Positions 52,119-63,924 of a DNA stretch of 64,000 nucleotides are shown piece after piece. A program made the translations under genes and the position numbers. The stretch comes from Alloalcanivorax profundimaris (lineage in GTDB: Bacteria; Pseudomonadota; Gammaproteobacteria; Pseudomonadales; Alcanivoracaceae), in contig NZ_JABJWH010000014.1 in assembly GCF_015265435.1 (NCBI RefSeq), positions 24,170-88,169 of the forward strand, in the 5' to 3' direction. Positions within the stretch are counted from its first letter, which is position 1; each line of letters begins with the position of its first letter. The notes below the pieces were generated by a model, which was not told where the DNA came from, did not search any database, and saw nothing but the letters and a program-made list of their open reading frames with translations.

Positions 52119-52424
52119 TTATTTCTTGCCGAAGAATTTGCTGATGCGCTCGCCCACCAGCTCGGTGCTGGAGCGCGCCAGGCTGCGGCTGGTCTCCTCC
52201 AGCATCTCCCGGGTGGGCAGATTGCGCACGCCGTCGTTGATGCCCCGCTTCACCGCTTCCTCCACGCTCGCCGCGATCAGGTCCGCGGCCTTGCGCGCCT
52301 CTTCGTCCAGCTCCCGCTTCAGCGCCCGCTTCAAACGCGGCTGTAAATGGAAGTGCCCCCAAAGCGCCACCACGAACAGCGTAATGGCGGCGGTGATCAC
52401 GGAGGTGAGCAAAATCGTGGTCAT
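52119..52424 (-). CDS. Small single-pass membrane protein with amphipathic helix
   Basis: About 101 residues: one N-terminal membrane helix (ILLTSVITAAITLFVVALWG) followed by charged helix (RLKRALKRELDEEARKAADLIAASVEEAVKRG) and a Lys-rich end (SKFFGKK). No recognised family. The layout resembles the 95-residue protein downstream of DUF445, which suggests distant paralogy. A convincing ribosome site is not seen; the open frame extends upstream but the membrane helix fits this start. Confidence 0.55.
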   Translation of the reverse strand: MTTILLTSVITAAITLFVVALWGHFHLQPRLKRALKRELDEEARKAADLIAASVEEAVKRGINDGVRNLPTREMLEETSRSLARSSTELVGERISKFFGKK

Positions 52425-52610
52425 ACAGAACGGTCCCGGATAACGGGTTCGTAACCAAAACCGGTATTCCTGTAACCGTTGGTACGAACCGGAAGTATTG
52501 CTTAGCGAAACACTTACTATGTGACAAGTGGCAAGCACGCTGCCATATCCGTGCTAAGGAAGGCCCGTGTAACGCAGGAGCAGATAATAACTTCAACACG
52601 GGATCACAGA

Positions 52611-53348
52611 ATGACTTCCGGGACAGACTCGTCACGCACCCAGAGCCAAGGTCTTGCCCCGCTGGCCCAGCTTTTTTCATTGTGCCACCGGCATCGTTTG
52701 CCGCTCTCCCTGCTGGCCCTCCAGCTCAAGGAACTGCCCGCCATCGGCCGCGAACTGGGCGGCGGCCGGCTGCGTCAGCTGCAACGGCAACTGGCCGAGG
52801 CGGTGGAGCAGCGGATTCGCGCCGAGGACGGCCTGGTGGCCTGGCAACGGGGCTATCTGGTGCTGTGTCTGCCCGGCACCCGCGTGGAAGGCGCCGTGTG
52901 CCTGGGCCGGCGTCTGGGCGCCTGGTTCGCGCGCACCCGCTTCACCCTGGAAACCCGGAACCTGCGGTTCACCCCGAGCATGGCCGTGCATGTCTCCGAA
53001 CTGGACGACACCGCCAGCCGGGAACCGATTCGCGAATTGTTGATGGACACCCTGTGCCTGCTCGCCACCGAGGAGCACGGCGGCGAGCCGGTGCTGTCGC
53101 GGCGCGCCCGCGCCGCCCTGGACCGTTTCACCGCGCCGCCGGCCACGGTGGACGAGGCGGCGGACCACGGCGAGGAGGCCCGGCCGGGCCAGCTCCATGA
53201 GCTGGTGGAGCGGCTCAGTGAGCGCGACGACGGCATCCTGGTGCGCGAGCTGTCGCCGGCCCTGCGGCGCCTCGACGAACCGACCCGCATGCGCCTCATC
53301 GACCACCTGCTGGAGGCGTCCCTGATCCCCGGTGCCACCCCCTCCTAG
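52611..53348 (+). CDS. Degenerate GGDEF-like domain protein
   Basis: About 245 residues. The segment from about 30 to 160 follows the nucleotide-cyclase pattern (LSLLALQLKELPAIGRELGGGRLRQLQRQLAEAVEQRIRAEDGLVAWQRGYLVLCLPGT, then RFTPSMAVHVSELDD), but the GGDEF signature itself is absent, so cyclase activity is unlikely. The C-terminal 80 residues are charged and helical. Possibly a c-di-GMP-related regulator that lost catalysis. A GTG 90 bases upstream is an alternative start. Confidence 0.6.
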   Translation: MTSGTDSSRTQSQGLAPLAQLFSLCHRHRLPLSLLALQLKELPAIGRELGGGRLRQLQRQLAEAVEQRIRAEDGLVAWQRGYLVLCLPGTRVEGAVCLGRRLGAWFARTRFTLETRNLRFTPSMAVHVSELDDTASREPIRELLMDTLCLLATEEHGGEPVLSRRARAALDRFTAPPATVDEAADHGEEARPGQLHELVERLSERDDGILVRELSPALRRLDEPTRMRLIDHLLEASLIPGATPS

Positions 53349-53458
53349 GCCCACCCACCACCACGAAGAACGATGACGGTGAGGGCCACATCGCTCCGCG
53401 CCCCGGCTAGCGCCATCCCCCATTGCGGCAACCACACCCCACCGGGATAATCCGCGCC

Positions 53459-54427
53459 ATGCTGGAAACCTATCTGGATGAACTGGCCACGGCCCTGCCC
53501 CCGGTGCTCGGCGACGCCGCCGACCCGGTGCTGGCGCTGAGCCGCCACCGCCTGATCGACAAGCCCCACGGCGACCTGCCCCGCTGGCGGGCCGCCGTGG
53601 CCGCCCTGCCGCCGGGCCCGGCGCCCCACGCCCTGGACCGCGACACAGTGACCCTGGGCGAACCGGGCGACGTGGACGGCGCGGCCCTGAACGCCGCCCT
53701 GGAAGGCCTGATCCCCTGGCGCAAGGGACCATTCGAATTCTTCGGCCAGACCGTGGACACCGAATGGCGCTCCGACTGGAAATGGCAACGGGTGGCCCCG
53801 CACCTGTCCGACCTGAGCGGCCGCCGGGTGCTGGACGTGGGCTGCGGCAGCGGCTACCACGGCTGGCGCATGGCCGGCGCCGGCGCCCGCTTCGTGCTCG
53901 GCATCGACCCCACCATCCTGTTCCTGATGCAGTATCTGGCGGTGAAACGCTACGCCCCCGAGGCGCCGTTCTGGTTCGCGCCGCTGCGCATGGAGGAACT
54001 GCCCACCAACAGCGCCGCCTTCGACACGGTGTTCTCCATGGGCGTGCTCTACCACCGGCGCTCGCCCCTGGACCACCTGCTGGAGCTGGCCGGCGCCCTG
54101 CGCCCCGGCGGCGAACTGGTGCTGGAAACCCTGGTGGTGGAAGGGGACGAGCGCGCCGTGCTGATGCCCGAGGGCCGCTACGCCGCCATGCGCAATGTGT
54201 TCTTCCTGCCCAGCAGCGCCCACCTGGCGATCTGGCTGCGCCGCTGCGGCTTCGAGGACGTGCGCTGCGTGGACGAGACCGTCACCACCACCGACGAACA
54301 GCGGCCCACGGACTGGATGCGCTTCCAGTCGCTGCCGGACTTCCTGGACCCGGATCACCCGTCACGCACCCGGGAGGGTCACCCGGCCCCTCGCCGGGCC
54401 ACCCTGGTGGCCCGCAAGCGCCGCTGA
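53459..54427 (+). CDS. cmoB: tRNA U34 carboxymethyltransferase
   Basis: About 322 residues with SAM-fold motif [20 protein letters not shown], preceded by [23 protein letters not shown] and followed by [20 protein letters not shown], all typical of CmoB. It uses carboxy-S-adenosylmethionine to finish cmo5U34 in tRNA. The partner gene cmoA, which usually adjoins it, is not present; a GGDEF-like gene precedes it instead. Confidence 0.93.
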   Translation: MLETYLDELATALPPVLGDAADPVLALSRHRLIDKPHGDLPRWRAAVAALPPGPAPHALDRDTVTLGEPGDVDGAALNAALEGLIPWRKGPFEFFGQTVDTEWRSDWKWQRVAPHLSDLSGRRVLDVGCGSGYHGWRMAGAGARFVLGIDPTILFLMQYLAVKRYAPEAPFWFAPLRMEELPTNSAAFDTVFSMGVLYHRRSPLDHLLELAGALRPGGELVLETLVVEGDERAVLMPEGRYAAMRNVFFLPSSAHLAIWLRRCGFEDVRCVDETVTTTDEQRPTDWMRFQSLPDFLDPDHPSRTREGHPAPRRATLVARKRR

Positions 54428-54495
54428 TTGGCCCGCAAGGACCCGGCGTTCCGGGGCACACTGCGCGGGCCTGTTCATCGAGTGCGAGGACCGCC

Positions 54496-55731
<1,236 letters not shown>

Positions 55732-55772
55732 GTGTGGTGGCTCCCGGGTGTGGGAGTCTCTCCAGAGGGACC

Positions 55773-55881
55773 GCGAGTCGACCTGGGCCCCTTTCCGGGA
55801 ACGCCGTGAACCCGTCCCTGGGGGCTCCCGGTTTGACATCCTGTCAAACAGGGTCCCGGAAAGGGGCCCAGGCCGACTCGC
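55773..55881. repeat. Long hairpin element, copy 2
   Basis: Arms at 55773-55800 (begins GCGAGTCGACCTGGG) and 55854-55881 pair over 28 bases with one mismatch. The interior (ACGCCGTGAACCCGTCCCTG, GGGGCTCCCG, GTTTGACA-TCC-TGTCAAAC, AGGG) is the same family as copy 1 but in opposite orientation. The outer part of the arms differs from copy 1 yet is self-complementary. Confidence 0.85.
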
Positions 55882-57070
55882 TCCGGGGTAGCTTCAACCG
55901 GGGGCCCATTGGGTTGGTTTGGTGGAACCCAGAGCGGTTGTGGGGGGCGGCGGTGGCGGGCGAGCAGGATGAGCAGCGCGCCGTAGCCGAGGCACTGGCC
56001 GGCCAGCAGGGCCAGCTCCGGTGCCAGCTCGTGGACGGCGGCGCCCATCTGGTTGAGCTTGAGGAAGGCCTGGATGCCCGGGGTGGCGGGGACCAGGTCC
56101 GCCAGCCAGCGCAGCGCCGTGGGCAGGCTTTGCGAGGGCCACACGAAGCCGGCGCAGAATACGATCGGCAGGGACGACACCAGCACCACCAGAGTGGGGC
56201 CTTCCAGCCGGTTGACGGCGTAGCCCAGGGCCAGGGCGCACAGGGTGGTGGCGCTGAGGAACAGGGTCGTCAGCGCCAGCAGCGTCAGCGGGTCGGCGTG
56301 GCGCGGCACCTGGTAGTACTGAAAGAAGACGCCGAAATAAAGCATCGCGAACAGCAGATAGATGGCCACGAAGTTAAGCAGCCGTAGCGGCAGCGCCAGG
56401 CGCAGTGGCACGGCGGCGTCGCCCTGCCCGCGCCGCCAGCGGTCGCGGGCGGTGAGGCAGCCGGCGGCGATCAGCAGGGTCTGGTGGAGGATCAGCACGA
56501 ACACCGCCGGCACCACGTAATCGATGTAGCCTTGCACCGGGTTGAAGGCGGCCAGGCGTTGCAATCGCACCGGCCGCAGCTCGCCGGGGATGCGGGTCAT
56601 CTCGCGGCCCTGCATCAGGGCCCGGCGGGCCTGGGTTTCCAGGCTCAGGGTGGTGCCGGCGGTGAGCAGCCCCTCCACCACCCGGCTGTAGATCAGGAAG
56701 TAGCTGGCGTCGCCGGCGTAGCTCAGCGTGGTGGGCCGGCCCAGCATCACGTCGCGCTGGAAGTGGGCGGGGATCACCAGCAGGCCGTGGGCGCGCCCCG
56801 CGGCGATCCAGTCCCGGGCCTGGTCCTCGTCGCCCAGGCGCGCCACCACCCGGGCCTCCGGCGTGGCGTCCACCCGCCGTGTCAGTTCCCGGGCCAGGGC
56901 GGAATGGTCCCGGTTGACCACCACCACCGGCTGTTCGCCGGGTACGTTGTGGCGGTACGGCAGGGGGTACAGAAACGCATAGAACAGCACGCCGCCGAGC
57001 AGCACCATCATCACCGTGGTGTCGCGGTACAGGGCGCGCCACTCGTGCCCCCAGGCCCGGGCCAGCCGGC

Positions 57071-58189
57071 TCATCGGTCACCGCCCCCGGGTAGCGCCCG
57101 GACACTCAGCGGCAGCGGTACCAGGAACAGCAGCAACGCCGCCAGTGACGGCCACAGCGTGGCGAAGGGGGCGGCGTGGTCGGCCACCGCCACCTGCAGA
57201 TTCATGTAATGGGTGGAGGGCATCAACGCGCCCCACCACCAGGCCAGGGTGTTCATGTCGGCGCGCGGGAAGGTGATGCCCATGAAGGCGAACGCCGGCG
57301 CCAGGTAGGCGGCGCACACGCTGAGCGCGTGCAACGGCTCCGGCAGCAGGGCCACGATCAGCACCGCCATGGCCTGCACCGCGAGCACGGTCAGCGCCAG
57401 GCCCAGCCACAGCCAGAGCAGGCCGCCGGCCGGCTGCCAGTCCAGCAGCAGGCCGAACAGGGCCAGCATCAGCAGCCCCTGCAGCCAGAACGCCAGCCCC
57501 ACCGGCGCCATCGCCGAGGCCAGGGCGGCCAGGCGCGGGCCGGGGCGGGCCGGCAAGGGCGCGCGGCGCAGCCGCCAGAACACCACCAGCACCGTGGCCA
57601 CCACCAGCAGCACCTGCCAGAGCGCCGGCACGATGGCGGTCACCAGGAAGCGGGCGTAGCTCATGACCGGGTTGAACAGGGACACCACCTGGGGGCGCAC
57701 CGCCTTCACCGCCAGGGCCACGCGCGGCGCCGGGTCGCCGTGGGCCAGGCGCAGGGCGGCGCCGGCCCGGGCCGAGTAGTCGCCCACCGCGTCCACCAGG
57801 GCGGAGCCGATGAACTTGCCGGCGAGCAGGTACTGGGTGTTCTCGAAAGCCGCCAGCCGGGGGCTGCGTCCCTGGCGCAGATGGGCGGCGAAATCCTCGG
57901 GGATCACCACGGTGGCAAGCACCTCGCCGCGCCGCAAAGCGCGCCGCGCCGGCGCCCGGGAGCGGTACTCGCGGTACACCGCCAGGCCCGGGCTGGCGTC
58001 CAGGGCGCGCACCAGTTCCCGGGAGGCGCTGCCCGGGTCCAGATTGACCACCGCCAGGGGCAGGTCCCGGGGCACGCCCTGGGCGAACACCGCCAGGAAA
58101 AACAGGGTCCCCAGCGGCGGCAGCCAGAGCGTCAGCAGCCGCAGCCAAGGGTCCTCGCGGAGCGCCTGGCCGCCATGCAGCCCGGTCAT
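57071..58189 (-). CDS. ABC-2 type exporter permease
   Basis: A protein of 372 residues. N-terminal membrane helix (LWLPPLGTLFFLAVFAQGVP), periplasmic domain with VVNLDPGSASRELVRALDASPGL, and five C-terminal helices; the late AFMGITFPRADMN loop is typical of YhhJ/YbhS proteins. Probably forms a heterodimer with the next permease. One base after the HlyD gene. No ATP-binding subunit is encoded nearby. Confidence 0.86.
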   Translation of the reverse strand: MTGLHGGQALREDPWLRLLTLWLPPLGTLFFLAVFAQGVPRDLPLAVVNLDPGSASRELVRALDASPGLAVYREYRSRAPARRALRRGEVLATVVIPEDFAAHLRQGRSPRLAAFENTQYLLAGKFIGSALVDAVGDYSARAGAALRLAHGDPAPRVALAVKAVRPQVVSLFNPVMSYARFLVTAIVPALWQVLLVVATVLVVFWRLRRAPLPARPGPRLAALASAMAPVGLAFWLQGLLMLALFGLLLDWQPAGGLLWLWLGLALTVLAVQAMAVLIVALLPEPLHALSVCAAYLAPAFAFMGITFPRADMNTLAWWWGALMPSTHYMNLQVAVADHAAPFATLWPSLAALLLFLVPLPLSVRALPGGGDR

Positions 58190-58190
58190 C

Positions 58191-59168
58191 TCAGGGCTCC
58201 GCGTCCAGCAGCACGCTCATGCCCGGGCGCAAGCCCGGCACCGGGGCGCGCGGTCGCAGCTCCACCTCGAAGGTGCGCATGTCGTAACCCTGGCCGTCGC
58301 GGGTCGCCCGCCAGGTGGCGTAGTCGCCCCGGGCGGCCACATGGGACACCTGGAAGTCGGCGCGCCGCTCCAGGGCGGGAATGCGCAGAGTGAATACCTC
58401 GCCGGGCTGGAACCGGGCCAGCCGGTCCTCGCGCACGTTGAACACCGCCCAGGCGTCGTCCAGGTCGGTGAGGGTCACCACCGGGAAGCCCTGGGGCACC
58501 AGCTCGCCGGGTTGCAGGGCCACGTCGTCCACCTCGCCGGCGTGAGGCGCGGTCACCCGGGCGTCATCGAGCAGGTTTTGCACTTCCCGGCGCAGGCTGG
58601 CGGTGACGTCGCCGGTGGCGGCGCTGGCGTCGCGGGCCTCGGAGCGCGGGCCCTCCTCCGCCAGCTTGAGCACCTGGCCGGCGCTGAACCGGGTTTTCAC
58701 CGCCACCTGCCAGGCGGTGTAGGCCTCGTCCAGTTTCTGGCGCGCCACCACGCCCTCGTCGGCCAGCGCCCGTACCCGCCGGTAGGTGGTTTCCGCCAGT
58801 TGCTCGGCCACCTTGGCCTTCTCGAATTCGCTGCGCGCGGCGCGCACCTTCTCTTCCCGGGTGCCGCCTTCCACGGCGCTGATCAGGGCGCCGGAGATGC
58901 GGTCCAGGGCCTCCACCTGGGCCAGCTTCTGTTCCAGCTCCGGGCTGTCGATGGTGAACACCGGGTCGCCCTTGGCCACTGTGTCGCCCTTGCGCACCAG
59001 GGTTTCCGACAGGCGCCCGGGCACCTTGGAAGACACCAGGTACTGGCGGGCTTCCACCTGGCCCTGGAAAACCGGCGCGCGCGGCCGGTAGGCGTTCCAA
59101 AAGCTGACCGCCACCAGGGCCACCACCACGGCGGCCACCAGCGCGAACAGAACGGTACGGGCTTTCAC
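58191..59168 (-). CDS. HlyD-family periplasmic adaptor (membrane fusion protein)
   Basis: A protein of 325 residues with an N-terminal membrane anchor (TVLFALVAAVVVALVAVSFW), biotinyl-lipoyl-like halves (GQVEARQYLVSSKVPGRLSETLVRKGDTVAKGDPVF and DARVTAPHAGEVDDVALQPGELVPQG) and a long helical hairpin between them. Starts at GTG overlapping the TolC gene stop. Connects the ABC-2 permeases to the outer-membrane channel, as in YbhG/YhiI systems. Confidence 0.9.
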   Translation of the reverse strand: MKARTVLFALVAAVVVALVAVSFWNAYRPRAPVFQGQVEARQYLVSSKVPGRLSETLVRKGDTVAKGDPVFTIDSPELEQKLAQVEALDRISGALISAVEGGTREEKVRAARSEFEKAKVAEQLAETTYRRVRALADEGVVARQKLDEAYTAWQVAVKTRFSAGQVLKLAEEGPRSEARDASAATGDVTASLRREVQNLLDDARVTAPHAGEVDDVALQPGELVPQGFPVVTLTDLDDAWAVFNVREDRLARFQPGEVFTLRIPALERRADFQVSHVAARGDYATWRATRDGQGYDMRTFEVELRPRAPVPGLRPGMSVLLDAEP

Positions 59169-60550
59169 GGTGTCGGCTCCCCCTGTTGCTGATAGTCAAT
59201 AAAACGGCCCGGCTGGCCGGTCAGCGCCATCACCCGGGCCAGGGCCACCACGTGGCGGAACGCCGCCGCCTGCCGGTGGGTGCGCGCCGCGGACAGCGCC
59301 GTTTGCGCGTCCACCACGTCCAGCGAACGCCCCAGGCCTTCCTCGAAGGCGCGCCGGCGCAGGTGCAGGTTTTCCCGGGCCAGTTCGATCTGGCTGGCCA
59401 GGGTGCGGTACTCATTGAGGGCGCGGCGCGCCTCCCGGTACTGGCTGTCGAGCATCACCGACAGCTCCCGGCGGGCCCCGGCGCGCAGCCGCCGCACCCG
59501 CTCCACGGCGGCTTCGGCGGCGCGCACCTTGCCGCCACGGCCGGCGCGGTCAAGCAGCGCGAAACGCACGCCCACGCCCACCATCCAGTCCGGGGTCAGA
59601 TCGCTGATCAGGGCGTCGTCCTCGTGCAGGTTATAGCTGCCGTACAGAAACAGGTTGGGATGAAACAGGCCCCGGGCCATGTCGCCCCGGGTGCGGGCGC
59701 CCTGCTCCTTGATCGCCAGCACCCTCAGGCCGGGGTGATCCTCGAGGCGGTCCCGGAGGCGGTCGTCGTTCTCGGGCAGGGCGTGCACGAACAGGGGCGA
59801 GGCCGGCGTCACCGGGGTGTCGCCGTGCACCAGCCGGGTCAGGGCGAGACGCGTGATGTCGCGCTTCTCCCGGGCCGAGGCCAGGTCGATGCGCGCCTGA
59901 TCGTAGGCGGCCTGGGCGGCGAGCCGCTCGACCCGGGCGATCTGGGCGTGCTCCTCCAGTTTGCGGGCGGCGCGCAGATGGCCGGCCAGGGTGTCCGCGG
60001 CGGCCTGGCGGGTGGCCACCAGCTGGTCGGCGGTGACCAGCCCGAAATAGGCGCCTACCAGCTCCAGGAAACGGGCGCGGCGCAGTTCCTCGCGCAGGGC
60101 GCCGGCCTCGTCGCGGCCCAGCTCCAGCAGCCGGCGTTGACCCTGGACGCGGCCGCCGGTGTACAGCGGCCAGAAGGCCAGCAACGACGAGCGGGCGATG
60201 TCGCGATCCTCGGTGAGCGGGGTGCTGAAGGCGTCCGGCCCGCCCAGCAATTGCACCAGCACCTGCCCCACCGGGGTGCCGGACAGGCTGTCCAGGGGTT
60301 CCAGGTCCAGGGTGTTGAGTTCCGGACGCTGGTCCAGACGGGTATAGGTACCGAGCAGTTCCACCTGGGGCAGCAGCAGGGCCCGGGCGGACTCGGACAG
60401 GGCCCGGGCGCCGTCCTCGGCGGCGGCGCCGGCGGCCAGGTTGTCATCCTCGGCGAGCAGCCGCCCCCAGGCCTGCTCGAACGTCATCGGGGCCGCCCCG
60501 GCGCCCATGGCGGCGACGCCCAGTATCAGCGCCACCAGAAGCCTCCACAT
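59165..60550 (-). CDS. TolC-family outer-membrane efflux protein
   Basis: About 461 residues with a signal peptide (LLVALILGVAAMGAGAAP) and two long TolC-type helical repeats (MTFEQAWGRLLAEDDNL...; SARALLLPQVELLGTYTRLDQ; FHPNLFLYGSYNLHEDDAL). AAGGAGG fits the second of two close ATGs. First gene of a four-gene operon with HlyD and two permeases, so a tripartite exporter is clear; substrate unknown. Confidence 0.88.
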   Translation of the reverse strand: MWRLLVALILGVAAMGAGAAPMTFEQAWGRLLAEDDNLAAGAAAEDGARALSESARALLLPQVELLGTYTRLDQRPELNTLDLEPLDSLSGTPVGQVLVQLLGGPDAFSTPLTEDRDIARSSLLAFWPLYTGGRVQGQRRLLELGRDEAGALREELRRARFLELVGAYFGLVTADQLVATRQAAADTLAGHLRAARKLEEHAQIARVERLAAQAAYDQARIDLASAREKRDITRLALTRLVHGDTPVTPASPLFVHALPENDDRLRDRLEDHPGLRVLAIKEQGARTRGDMARGLFHPNLFLYGSYNLHEDDALISDLTPDWMVGVGVRFALLDRAGRGGKVRAAEAAVERVRRLRAGARRELSVMLDSQYREARRALNEYRTLASQIELARENLHLRRRAFEEGLGRSLDVVDAQTALSAARTHRQAAAFRHVVALARVMALTGQPGRFIDYQQQGEPTP

Positions 60551-60607
60551 ACTCATCCTCCTTATGGAAGGAAACATAATAGCACCGGTTGATTACCGGT
60601 TCCCGGA

Positions 60608-63133
60608 TCAGGGGATCAGATATTGATGCAGGGCAGCCTGCAGGGCACTGAGGGTGAGCGGCTTGATCAGCTGGCCGTCCATGCCCACCTCCTTGATGCG
60701 CTCGGCGTACTCAGGCATGACGTGGGCGCTGAGCGCCAGGATCACCGCCGGCTGCCAGCCGTTCTCGGTTTCCAGGCGGCGCATGCGCCGGGCGCTTTCG
60801 AAGCCGTCCATGACCGGCATGTCCAGGTCCATGAGCACCAGCCGGTAGGCGCCGCCGCCCTCGATGAAGCGGTCCAGGGCCTGCTGGCCGTCGTCGCCGA
60901 GCACCGGCGCCGGCACCCCGAGCCGTTCCAGGTAACCGCGCGTGACCATCTGGTTGACCGGGTTGTCCTCGGCCACCAGCACGCGCAGCCCGCTGCGTTC
61001 CTGTTCCGGCTCGCGCCGGGAGAGCAGCGGCACCTGGCCGGGGCCGGTGTCGCTGAGCAGCTGCTGCAGTTCCATCACCGTGAGCACCGCCCGGCGCACC
61101 AGGGTGATGTCGTCGCGCATCACCACCTCGCCACTCTCGCGCATGCCGCACAGCAGCACCGGCCGCGGGGCGGCGCCGCGCTCACGGGCCGGGCGCAGGC
61201 CCTGGTCGAGCAGCACGCCGTCGGTGACGCCGTTGACCAGCAGGTGGCTTACCGCCGGGTCCGCCAGGGCGGCGCGCACGCCTTCCAGGTCGGTGACCAC
61301 CCGGGCGTGGGCGAAGCGGCGGTCGCCGTCGAGCAGGCTCTTGAGGTTGCCCACCTGGTCCCAGATCAGCGCCGGCTCCCGGGTCGGTTCCGGCATCGGC
61401 ACCGCCGGCGCCGCCACCGGCACGGTAAGCGCGAAGTGAAAGCGGGCGCCCTGCCCCGGCGCGCTGCGCAACTGGATCTCGCCGCCCATCAGACGCACCA
61501 GTTCCTGGCTGATGGACAGGCCCAGGCCGGTGCCGCCGAAGCGCCGCGACACCGAGGCCGACGCCTGGCTGAAATTCTGGAACAGGCGGCGCTGCTCCTC
61601 GCGGCTCATGCCCAGGCCACTGTCGGCCACCGAGAACGACAGGATCACCTGGTGCTCGCCGGCGGGCTCGCAGCGGGCGCGCACCCGCACCCAGCCGTGG
61701 CGGGTGAACTTCACCGCGTTGGAAATCAGGTTGGTGAGCACCTGGCGCAGGCGTGGCGCGTCGCCGCGCACCTTGGCGGGCAGCGCCCGGTCCACGTCCA
61801 CCAGCACCAGGTCGCCGTTGTCGCTGGCCGGCAGGCTGAACATGTGGGCGCAGTCGATCAGCAGGGCGGCCGGGTCGAAGTCGTCGATCTCCAGCTCCAG
61901 CTTGCCGGCTTCCAGCTTGGAGTAGTCGAGCACGTCGTTGACCAGGGTATTGAGGGTGCGGCCGGCGTTCTCGATCAGGGCGATGTAATCCTGCTGGCGC
62001 GGCGAGGGATCGGTTTCACGCAGCAGCTCCGCCAGCCCCAGCACGCCGTTCAGGGGCGTGCGGATCTCATGGCTCATGCGCGCCAGGAACTCGCTCTTGG
62101 CGCGCACTTCGGCGTTGCCGCGCACGGCCCGGGCGGTGAGGCGCAGGAACACCAGGCTGGCGGCGAGCACCACCGCGTAGGCCAGGGCCAGCCCGGCCAG
62201 CATCCAGGCGGTATCGCGCACCACCTTGTCGTGGCCGTGCCTGGACAACGCCGAGGCCATGTCCACCGAGGCCCGGGCCAGCGCGTGCAGGCCGGTCACC
62301 GCCCCCTCGGAGCGGGCCAGCGCCTCGCGCCAGGACACCGCCAGATCACCGGACATGTCCACCGCCTCGCCGCTCCATTGCCGGTAGGCTTCCAGGTCCT
62401 CGCGCACCCGCTGCCAGCGGCGTTTGAGCACCGCCATCTCCTCCCGGTCCGGGGCCGCCAGTTGCTGATCCACGTCGGCCATCGCCGCCGCCAGTTGATC
62501 GCGGGCCTTGTTGAGCTGGTAAAGGGAAAGCGGATCCAGGGTGTTGCCGGTCACACCGCCATGGAGCAACAGCGCGCGCATCATGCCCAGGTCCCGGCGC
62601 ACCTCGCGCAGACCATTGAGCGGCAGCGACAGCGCCCGGCCCGGGCTGGCCAGGCGGGTATCGGAAAGACGCGACAGATAGAGCACCGAGGCCAGCGAAG
62701 CGTGCAGCCGACCATTGATCTGATCGAGCGCCCGAAACGGCGCCAGCACCCCGCCCACCGCCGCCCGCGGCTCGGTGTTTCGCCAGGCGTTGCGCACCCC
62801 GGCGACGATGTTGGTCAGATCCGGGGCGTCCAGGCTGTCCATGGCCCGCTGGTAGGCGGCGAGGCCCTCGTCGGTATCCGCCAGGGCGGCCCGATAGCGG
62901 TCGGCCAGATCCTCGGAGCTGCTCATCACCACCGCCGGAGCCAGGTCGCGGCTGCGCTCCAGGGGCTCGCTGGCGCGCAGCCCGGCGGCGAACACCGCCA
63001 GATCGTCCTGCAACACATGGTGCCGGTCATGCAAATCAAGGCGATATTGATAGAGCAGCGTCGCCATCATCACGAACGGCACCGTCACCAACGACACCAG
63101 CAAAAACACCGCTGGAAAATGTCGTTCCTTCAT
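60608..63133 (-). CDS. Membrane-bound hybrid sensor histidine kinase
   Basis: About 841 residues: membrane helix ([23 protein letters not shown]), helical periplasmic sensor (about 30-300), second membrane helix ([21 protein letters not shown]), HisKA with [18 protein letters not shown], ATPase domain ([27 protein letters not shown]), a degenerate receiver-like region (about 585-690), and a C-terminal receiver with [13 protein letters not shown] and phospho-Asp in [13 protein letters not shown]. No response regulator is adjacent. It may control the exporter downstream, but no direct evidence exists. Confidence 0.9.
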   Translation of the reverse strand: MKERHFPAVFLLVSLVTVPFVMMATLLYQYRLDLHDRHHVLQDDLAVFAAGLRASEPLERSRDLAPAVVMSSSEDLADRYRAALADTDEGLAAYQRAMDSLDAPDLTNIVAGVRNAWRNTEPRAAVGGVLAPFRALDQINGRLHASLASVLYLSRLSDTRLASPGRALSLPLNGLREVRRDLGMMRALLLHGGVTGNTLDPLSLYQLNKARDQLAAAMADVDQQLAAPDREEMAVLKRRWQRVREDLEAYRQWSGEAVDMSGDLAVSWREALARSEGAVTGLHALARASVDMASALSRHGHDKVVRDTAWMLAGLALAYAVVLAASLVFLRLTARAVRGNAEVRAKSEFLARMSHEIRTPLNGVLGLAELLRETDPSPRQQDYIALIENAGRTLNTLVNDVLDYSKLEAGKLELEIDDFDPAALLIDCAHMFSLPASDNGDLVLVDVDRALPAKVRGDAPRLRQVLTNLISNAVKFTRHGWVRVRARCEPAGEHQVILSFSVADSGLGMSREEQRRLFQNFSQASASVSRRFGGTGLGLSISQELVRLMGGEIQLRSAPGQGARFHFALTVPVAAPAVPMPEPTREPALIWDQVGNLKSLLDGDRRFAHARVVTDLEGVRAALADPAVSHLLVNGVTDGVLLDQGLRPARERGAAPRPVLLCGMRESGEVVMRDDITLVRRAVLTVMELQQLLSDTGPGQVPLLSRREPEQERSGLRVLVAEDNPVNQMVTRGYLERLGVPAPVLGDDGQQALDRFIEGGGAYRLVLMDLDMPVMDGFESARRMRRLETENGWQPAVILALSAHVMPEYAERIKEVGMDGQLIKPLTLSALQAALHQYLIP

Positions 63134-63246
63134 CACCTGCGTCCTCCCTGGTCGCGTCCCCCGTGCCGGGACTTGCGGTGGCCACGCCGAAAGCGCCAGA
63201 CTTCCGGCTACTCTAGCGGCGAAGCCCGCGTGACAGGATGGTCTTC

Positions 63247-63873
63247 ATGTATCTTCCGGGTATCCATATCCTGCCGGTGTTGTGCATTGTTGTATTGCTC
63301 GGCGGCTGTGCAAGCGCGCCACCCACCACTGCCACCATACCGGAATTGCGGGCCCGCGACGCCGCCGAAACCCCGTCGCCGGCACCGCCGGCCATGCCCG
63401 CCTGGCTGGCGGCGGCCCAGGCGCCGCCGCGCCTCGCCGGCCTCGACCGGGACGGCGAGATCAGCAACGACGAGCAAGGCTGGCGACGCTGGGTGTACGG
63501 CGCCCCGCACCGGCGGCTGACCCTGACCCTCTACGGCCTGCCCGCCGGCTGGGACGGTCTCGACGACACCCGCCTGGTCTCCGGACACTACGGCCAGCTC
63601 CGCCAGCAACGCGTCAACCGGGTGTACAACAGCGACGACCTGTCGCTGCGCTTCGTCCAGGAACGGCTGTTCGACCTGGAGGGCCACGTCACCGCCAGCG
63701 GCGCCTATCTGATTAATCGACCCAACCGCCGGCCGCTTTACGAGACCCTGCTGCTGACCCTGGACGGCGACCGTTTCATCCGCATCGAGGCCGCCAGCCG
63801 GGAGCAGGACACCACGGCGCTGTTGCGGCTGAGCAAGCGGGCGCTGGCCGAGTTTCGGGCGTTCGAGCCGTGA
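63247..63873 (+). CDS. Hypothetical lipoprotein
   Basis: About 208 residues with a lipoprotein signal (ILPVLCIVVLLGGC, Cys at about residue 21, followed by ASAP). The mature part has a Pro/Ala-rich linker, then a mixed domain (LTLTLYGLPAGWDG; SLRFVQERLFDLEGHV; YETLLLTLDGDRFIRIEAASR). No family recognised. The ATG three codons upstream is adjacent to the ribosome site and less likely. Divergent from the hybrid kinase. Confidence 0.68.
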   Translation: MYLPGIHILPVLCIVVLLGGCASAPPTTATIPELRARDAAETPSPAPPAMPAWLAAAQAPPRLAGLDRDGEISNDEQGWRRWVYGAPHRRLTLTLYGLPAGWDGLDDTRLVSGHYGQLRQQRVNRVYNSDDLSLRFVQERLFDLEGHVTASGAYLINRPNRRPLYETLLLTLDGDRFIRIEAASREQDTTALLRLSKRALAEFRAFEP

Positions 63874-63924
63874 TCGTGGCGAATTTCGGGGTGGGTTCTC
63901 CATCCGGGGCGCGGAGCGGCGTGG

